The notes under the pieces were generated by a model. The model searched no databases, had not been told where the DNA came from, and worked only from the letters and a program-made list of their open reading frames with translations. 64,000 nucleotides of DNA, from positions 124,001-188,000 of the forward strand of contig DDWZ01000016.1 of the NCBI GenBank assembly GCA_002347095.1, written 5' to 3'. Positions 60,881 through 64,000 of the stretch are shown piece by piece (position 1 is the stretch's first letter; every line of letters begins with the position of its first letter). The DNA is from Desulfobulbaceae bacterium UBA2273 (GTDB lineage: Bacteria > Desulfobacterota > Desulfobulbia > Desulfobulbales > Desulfurivibrionaceae). A program made the position numbers and the translations under genes.

Positions 60881-61639
60881 ATGGCAATTATACTGAAGTC
60901 GCCTCGAGAAATTGCGTTGTTGCAGGAGGCGAATCAGATTGTTGCCCGAACCTTGGCCCTGCTTGCCGAGAAGATTGAGGTTGGCTGCACCACCTTGTAT
61001 CTGGATGCCTTGGCTGAGAAGTTTTGTCGTGATAATGGCGCTGAGCCAGCCTTTAAAGGGTATCGCGGTTTTCCTGGCAGTTTATGTGTTTCCATCAACG
61101 AACAGGTTGTGCACGGGATTCCATCCAAGAAGGTGGTTGTCCGGGATGGCGATGTTGTCAGCATTGATTTTGGCGTGAAATATAAGGGGTATTACGGGGA
61201 TGCAGCAGTCAGCATTCCTGTGGGGAAGGTGGCTCCGGAGCGTCGGTCCTTGCTTGAGGTTACGCGTGCCGCCCTGTATAAGGGTATTTCTCAGGCAATC
61301 CCTGGGAATCGCATAAATGATATATCGCAGGCCGTGCAGGAACATGTTGAAAAGCACGGCTTTTCAGTGGTCCGCCAGTTTGTCGGCCATGGCATCGGGA
61401 GCCAGCTCCATGAGGAGCCGGAAATTCCAAATTATGTCCGGGCCGAACGTACACCCAAGCTCATGCCCGGCATGGTGCTGGCCATAGAGCCCATGGTGAA
61501 TCTCGGCACCCATTCGGTAGATGTGCTGCGAGACGGTTGGACTGTTGTGACAAGGGACAGGAAAGTCTCTGCGCATTTTGAGCATTCGATTGCGGTGACA
61601 GAAGGTGAGCCCCTCATTCTGAGCGAACTTTCTGGGTAG
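60881..61639 (+). CDS. map: Methionine aminopeptidase, type I
   Basis: Removes N-terminal Met from nascent proteins. 252 residues: FPGSLCVSINEQVVHGIPSK, metal ligands in VSIDFGVKYKGYYGDAA, FVGHGIGSQLHEEPEIPNYV (His), LAIEPMVNLG (Glu) and SAHFEHSIAVTEGE (Glu). It has no N-terminal extension. It starts 17 bases after secY. A weak SD (GATGGGAAC) is present. Confidence 0.97.
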   Translation: MAIILKSPREIALLQEANQIVARTLALLAEKIEVGCTTLYLDALAEKFCRDNGAEPAFKGYRGFPGSLCVSINEQVVHGIPSKKVVVRDGDVVSIDFGVKYKGYYGDAAVSIPVGKVAPERRSLLEVTRAALYKGISQAIPGNRINDISQAVQEHVEKHGFSVVRQFVGHGIGSQLHEEPEIPNYVRAERTPKLMPGMVLAIEPMVNLGTHSVDVLRDGWTVVTRDRKVSAHFEHSIAVTEGEPLILSELSG

Positions 61640-61772
61640 CTATTTTTGTCTTTATGAAAAAATATAAGGCAAAAAAAAATAAATAAGGTAATATCCTCTG
61701 CTTTCTGTCTGCCTGAATATCGCATGTGTGGATATCGGCGGAAAGAAGTGTTTTGTAGGAAATAAGGGGTTT

Positions 61773-61997
61773 ATGTCCAAAGAAGAAGCTATTCAGGTTG
61801 AAGGGACCATCGTAGAGCCGCTCCCCAATGCAATGTTTCGGGTCGAGCTCGATAATGGCCATCGGATTTTAGCCCATATTTCCGGAAAGATGAGGATGCA
61901 TTTTATTAAGATTCTCCCGGGAGATCGTGTCACTGTCGAGTTATCTCCTTATGATCTCACACGGGGAAGAGTGACATTCAGGGCAAAGAAGAAGTAG
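61773..61997 (+). CDS. infA: Translation initiation factor IF-1
   Basis: 74 residues from ATG 61773 ([20 protein letters not shown]). It is a single OB fold: [20 protein letters not shown], then [26 protein letters not shown] lies just upstream. The in-frame ATG at 61728 would add 15 unconserved residues. The 133-base gap from map is AT-rich with an A tract near 61670-61680 and may hold a promoter, but no good box pair was found. Confidence 0.97.
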   Translation: MSKEEAIQVEGTIVEPLPNAMFRVELDNGHRILAHISGKMRMHFIKILPGDRVTVELSPYDLTRGRVTFRAKKK

Positions 61998-62031
61998 TTG
62001 ATTCTTTGCCGCATAACAAAAGGGTTGCGTA

Positions 62032-62145
62032 ATGAAAGTAAGATCTTCTGTGAAGAAAATTTGTAGTGACTGCCGGGTGTTCAAACGGAAAGGCGTCTTG
62101 CGTGTTTCATGCAAGATAAAAAAGCACAAACAGCGGCAGGGATAA
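62032..62145 (+). CDS. rpmJ: 50S ribosomal protein L36 (zinc-binding form)
   Basis: 37 residues read from the [23 protein letters not shown] then [17 protein letters not shown]. Zinc ligands Cys11, Cys14, Cys27 and His32 are present. It lies between infA and rpsM as usual. Confidence 0.97.
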   Translation: MKVRSSVKKICSDCRVFKRKGVLRVSCKIKKHKQRQG

Positions 62146-62182
62146 TTTTTTCATTTATTTTGACTAACAAGGGAGGCATGCC

Positions 62183-62551
62183 TTGGCACGTTTAGCTGGT
62201 GTTGATTTACCAAGAAATAAGCACATGGTTATTGCTTTAACCTACATCCATGGAATTGGCAGAACCTCTGCCCGTAAAATCCTGGATATGGTTGGTTTGC
62301 CGCATACAACGAACAGCGATGATTTGTCGGAAAGTGATGTTACCAACATCAGAAAAATCATGGATGATCAGTTCGTTGTCGAGGGCGATCGTCGTCGGGA
62401 AGTGGCCATGGATGTCAAGAGGCTGACCGATGCGGGATGCTATCGCGGGATCCGTCACCGTAAGGGGCTTCCCTGTCGGGGACAACGCACCAAGACCAAT
62501 GCCCGGACCAGAAAAGGGCCGAGGCGGTCAGCGATCAAAAGTAAAAAGTAG
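62183..62551 (+). CDS. rpsM: 30S ribosomal protein S13
   Basis: 122 residues from TTG 62183, [48 protein letters not shown] and [17 protein letters not shown] are diagnostic. An ATG at 62178 is out of frame. It contacts the P-site tRNA. Confidence 0.98.
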   Translation: MARLAGVDLPRNKHMVIALTYIHGIGRTSARKILDMVGLPHTTNSDDLSESDVTNIRKIMDDQFVVEGDRRREVAMDVKRLTDAGCYRGIRHRKGLPCRGQRTKTNARTRKGPRRSAIKSKK

Positions 62552-62590
62552 AGATTAAATAATCATTCTGGATTGTTTATAGGAGTTATA

Positions 62591-62983
62591 ATGGCTAGTC
62601 CGAAAGCGAGTCGTCCGAAGCGCAAGGAAAAGAAAAACGTACCCGAGGGGATATGTTTTATCCACTCCACCTTTAACAACACCTTGGTTACTTTTGCGGA
62701 CAGGCAGGGGAATGTGATCTCCTGGTCCAGTGCCGGTTGTCTGGGGTTTAAGGGGTCACGGAAGAGCACCCCTTTTGCTGCGCAGAACACGGTTGATGCC
62801 GCGGCCAAAAAAGCCCAGGAACATGGGATGCGCAAGGTTGAGGTTAGGGTCAATGGGCCTGGACCTGGACGTGAATCCGCTATTCGGGCTTTGCAGACCA
62901 ATGGATTTGATGTCAGCGTTATCCGTGATGTGACCCCAGTGCCGCATAATGGCTGCAAGCCACCCAAGAGACGAAGGGTGTAG
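62591..62983 (+). CDS. rpsK: 30S ribosomal protein S11
   Basis: 130 residues from ATG 62591: [40 protein letters not shown] and the C-terminal [23 protein letters not shown] is 5 bases upstream. The in-frame earlier ATG at 62573 lacks an SD. Confidence 0.98.
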   Translation: MASPKASRPKRKEKKNVPEGICFIHSTFNNTLVTFADRQGNVISWSSAGCLGFKGSRKSTPFAAQNTVDAAAKKAQEHGMRKVEVRVNGPGPGRESAIRALQTNGFDVSVIRDVTPVPHNGCKPPKRRRV

Positions 62984-63052
62984 CAAAGCAGGCGGGTTGC
63001 AGGGTATTTGACAATTAAAGTATGATTGAGTGAGATTGAGTGGAGGTCCAAA

Positions 63053-63682
63053 TTGGCCAGATATAGAGGCGCGGAATGCCGGCAGTGTCGGCGGGAAAAA
63101 CTCAAGTTGTTTTTGAAAGGCGACAGATGTTATTCGGACAAGTGTGCCTTTGAAAGGCGTTCTTTTGCCCCAGGCCAGCATGGGCAGGCCCGTATGCGCA
63201 AGGTTTCCGACTATGCCATTCAGTTGCGGGAAAAACAAAAGGTCCGTCGGATCTATGGCATGCTGGAAGGCCAGTTCCGCAAATATTTTGAGATTGCCGA
63301 GCGTATCAAGGGCGTTACCGGTGAAAACCTGTTGATGCTCCTGGAAAGCAGGCTCGATAACGTAATTTACCGCCTTGGTTATGCAAACTCCCGGAATCAG
63401 GGACGTCAATTGGTGCGGCATAATCATATTGAGGTAAATGGCAGGAAGGTGAACATTCCTTCCTTCCGGGTTTCTGTGAATGACGTCATTACCTTGAAGG
63501 AAAAAAGCCGCAAGGTCGGTGCCATCAATGAGAGCCTTGAAGCCGTTGTGCGTCGGGGTGTGCCAAGCTGGTTGGAGCTTGATAAGGATAACTACAAGGG
63601 AACTGTGAAAGCATTGCCGGTTCGGCAGGAAATCACCATGCCGATTCAGGAGCAGTTGATTGTAGAGCTTTATTCCAAATAA
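63053..63682 (+). CDS. rpsD: 30S ribosomal protein S4 (zinc-finger form)
   Basis: 209 residues from TTG 63053 ([20 protein letters not shown]), SD GGAGG 7 bases upstream. Cys9, 12, 26 and 31 match the zinc site known from Thermus S4. The S4 RNA-binding domain is [20 protein letters not shown], then [20 protein letters not shown]. The longer reading from 63026 is unconserved. Confidence 0.97.
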   Translation: MARYRGAECRQCRREKLKLFLKGDRCYSDKCAFERRSFAPGQHGQARMRKVSDYAIQLREKQKVRRIYGMLEGQFRKYFEIAERIKGVTGENLLMLLESRLDNVIYRLGYANSRNQGRQLVRHNHIEVNGRKVNIPSFRVSVNDVITLKEKSRKVGAINESLEAVVRRGVPSWLELDKDNYKGTVKALPVRQEITMPIQEQLIVELYSK

Positions 63683-63710
63683 TTAGCCAACCGTGGAGCA
63701 TTAGGAAACC

Positions 63711-64000
63711 ATGACACTTGCGTCTGATCCGTTTTACAGAAATTGGCATGAGCTTATCATTCCTGAAAGACTGGAAGTAGACCAGGACAGCCATACAAAA
63801 AGTTTCGGCAAATTTATCTGTCAGCCTTTGGAGCGGGGTTTTGCCACGACTATCGGGAATTCCCTGCGGAGGATTCTTTTGTCTTCCATCCAGGGGGCGG
63901 CTATTACCTCGGTGAAAATAGATGGCGCCCTGCATGAGTTGTCAACCATTCCCGGGGTTAAGGAAGACGTTACCCAGATCATCCTTAATCTGAAAGAAGT
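63711..64000 (+). CDS. rpoA: RNA polymerase alpha subunit (5' part)
   Basis: The first 96 residues of the alpha N-terminal domain: [13 protein letters not shown], then [20 protein letters not shown] and [18 protein letters not shown], followed by [19 protein letters not shown]. It continues beyond the window. AGGAAACC precedes the ATG. Alpha-operon order rpsM-rpsK-rpsD-rpoA is standard. Confidence 0.98.
   Translation, partial: MTLASDPFYRNWHELIIPERLEVDQDSHTKSFGKFICQPLERGFATTIGNSLRRILLSSIQGAAITSVKIDGALHELSTIPGVKEDVTQIILNLKE

Overview
The window is a GC-rich bacterial chromosome segment, almost all coded on the + strand. It is best explained as coming from a dissimilatory sulfur-metabolising Desulfobacterota, probably a Desulfobulbales-like lineage. 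The grounds are an APS reductase pair (aprBA) followed directly by the quinone-interacting complex genes qmoABC, a meso-diaminopimelate-type MurE, and the ribosomal gene order. The family-level placement is inference.

Layout. 1-1292 (minus): 5' part of typA/bipA. 1293-1730: intergenic region with a consensus-like promoter and MraZ-type operator repeats. 1731-18405: the dcw (division and cell wall) cluster mraZ-rsmH-ftsL-ftsI-murE-murF-mraY-murD-[62-aa zinc-ribbon ORF]-murG-murC-murB-ftsQ-ftsA-ftsZ. 18631-21808: a cobalamin-type radical SAM protein overlapping a membrane histidine kinase. 21809-22777 (minus): a YkgJ-type cysteine-cluster protein. 23189-31121: aprBA, with promoter, long leader and strong terminator, then qmoABC ending in another terminator. 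31158-36955: tRNA-Thr, -Tyr, -Gly, -Thr, tuf, rpmG, tRNA-Trp, secE, nusG, rplK, rplA, L10 leader, rplJ, rplL. 37213-45435: rpoB and rpoC. 45559-64000: the str, S10, spc and alpha operons run together (rpsL, rpsG, fusA, second tuf, rpsJ through rpsD and the start of rpoA), including secY, map and infA but not adk.

How the genes work together. The first third makes the UDP-MurNAc-pentapeptide and lipid II precursors and the Z-ring (FtsZ, FtsA, FtsQ, FtsL). The middle block carries the energy metabolism: AprBA reduces APS to sulfite, and QmoABC is thought to link the membrane quinone pool to AprBA. The last half is the transcription and translation machinery.

The main surprise is in the dcw cluster. 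The protein in the ftsI slot keeps the class B PBP architecture (TM anchor, N-terminal PBP domain, transpeptidase-like region, PASTA tail) but lacks all three catalytic motifs: the SxxK serine is Val286 and the lysine Arg289, and neither SxN nor KTGT can be found. In the same cluster ftsW is absent from its usual murD-murG position, where only a small CxxC/CxxC protein is coded. So the septal peptidoglycan synthase FtsW-FtsI, as normally coded here, appears to be missing, with a pseudoenzyme kept in place of FtsI. Other noteworthy points are several structured leaders (rplK, rplJ, rpoB, qmoA, qmoC, ftsA), two tuf genes coding the same protein, and many TTG/GTG starts among ribosomal genes.
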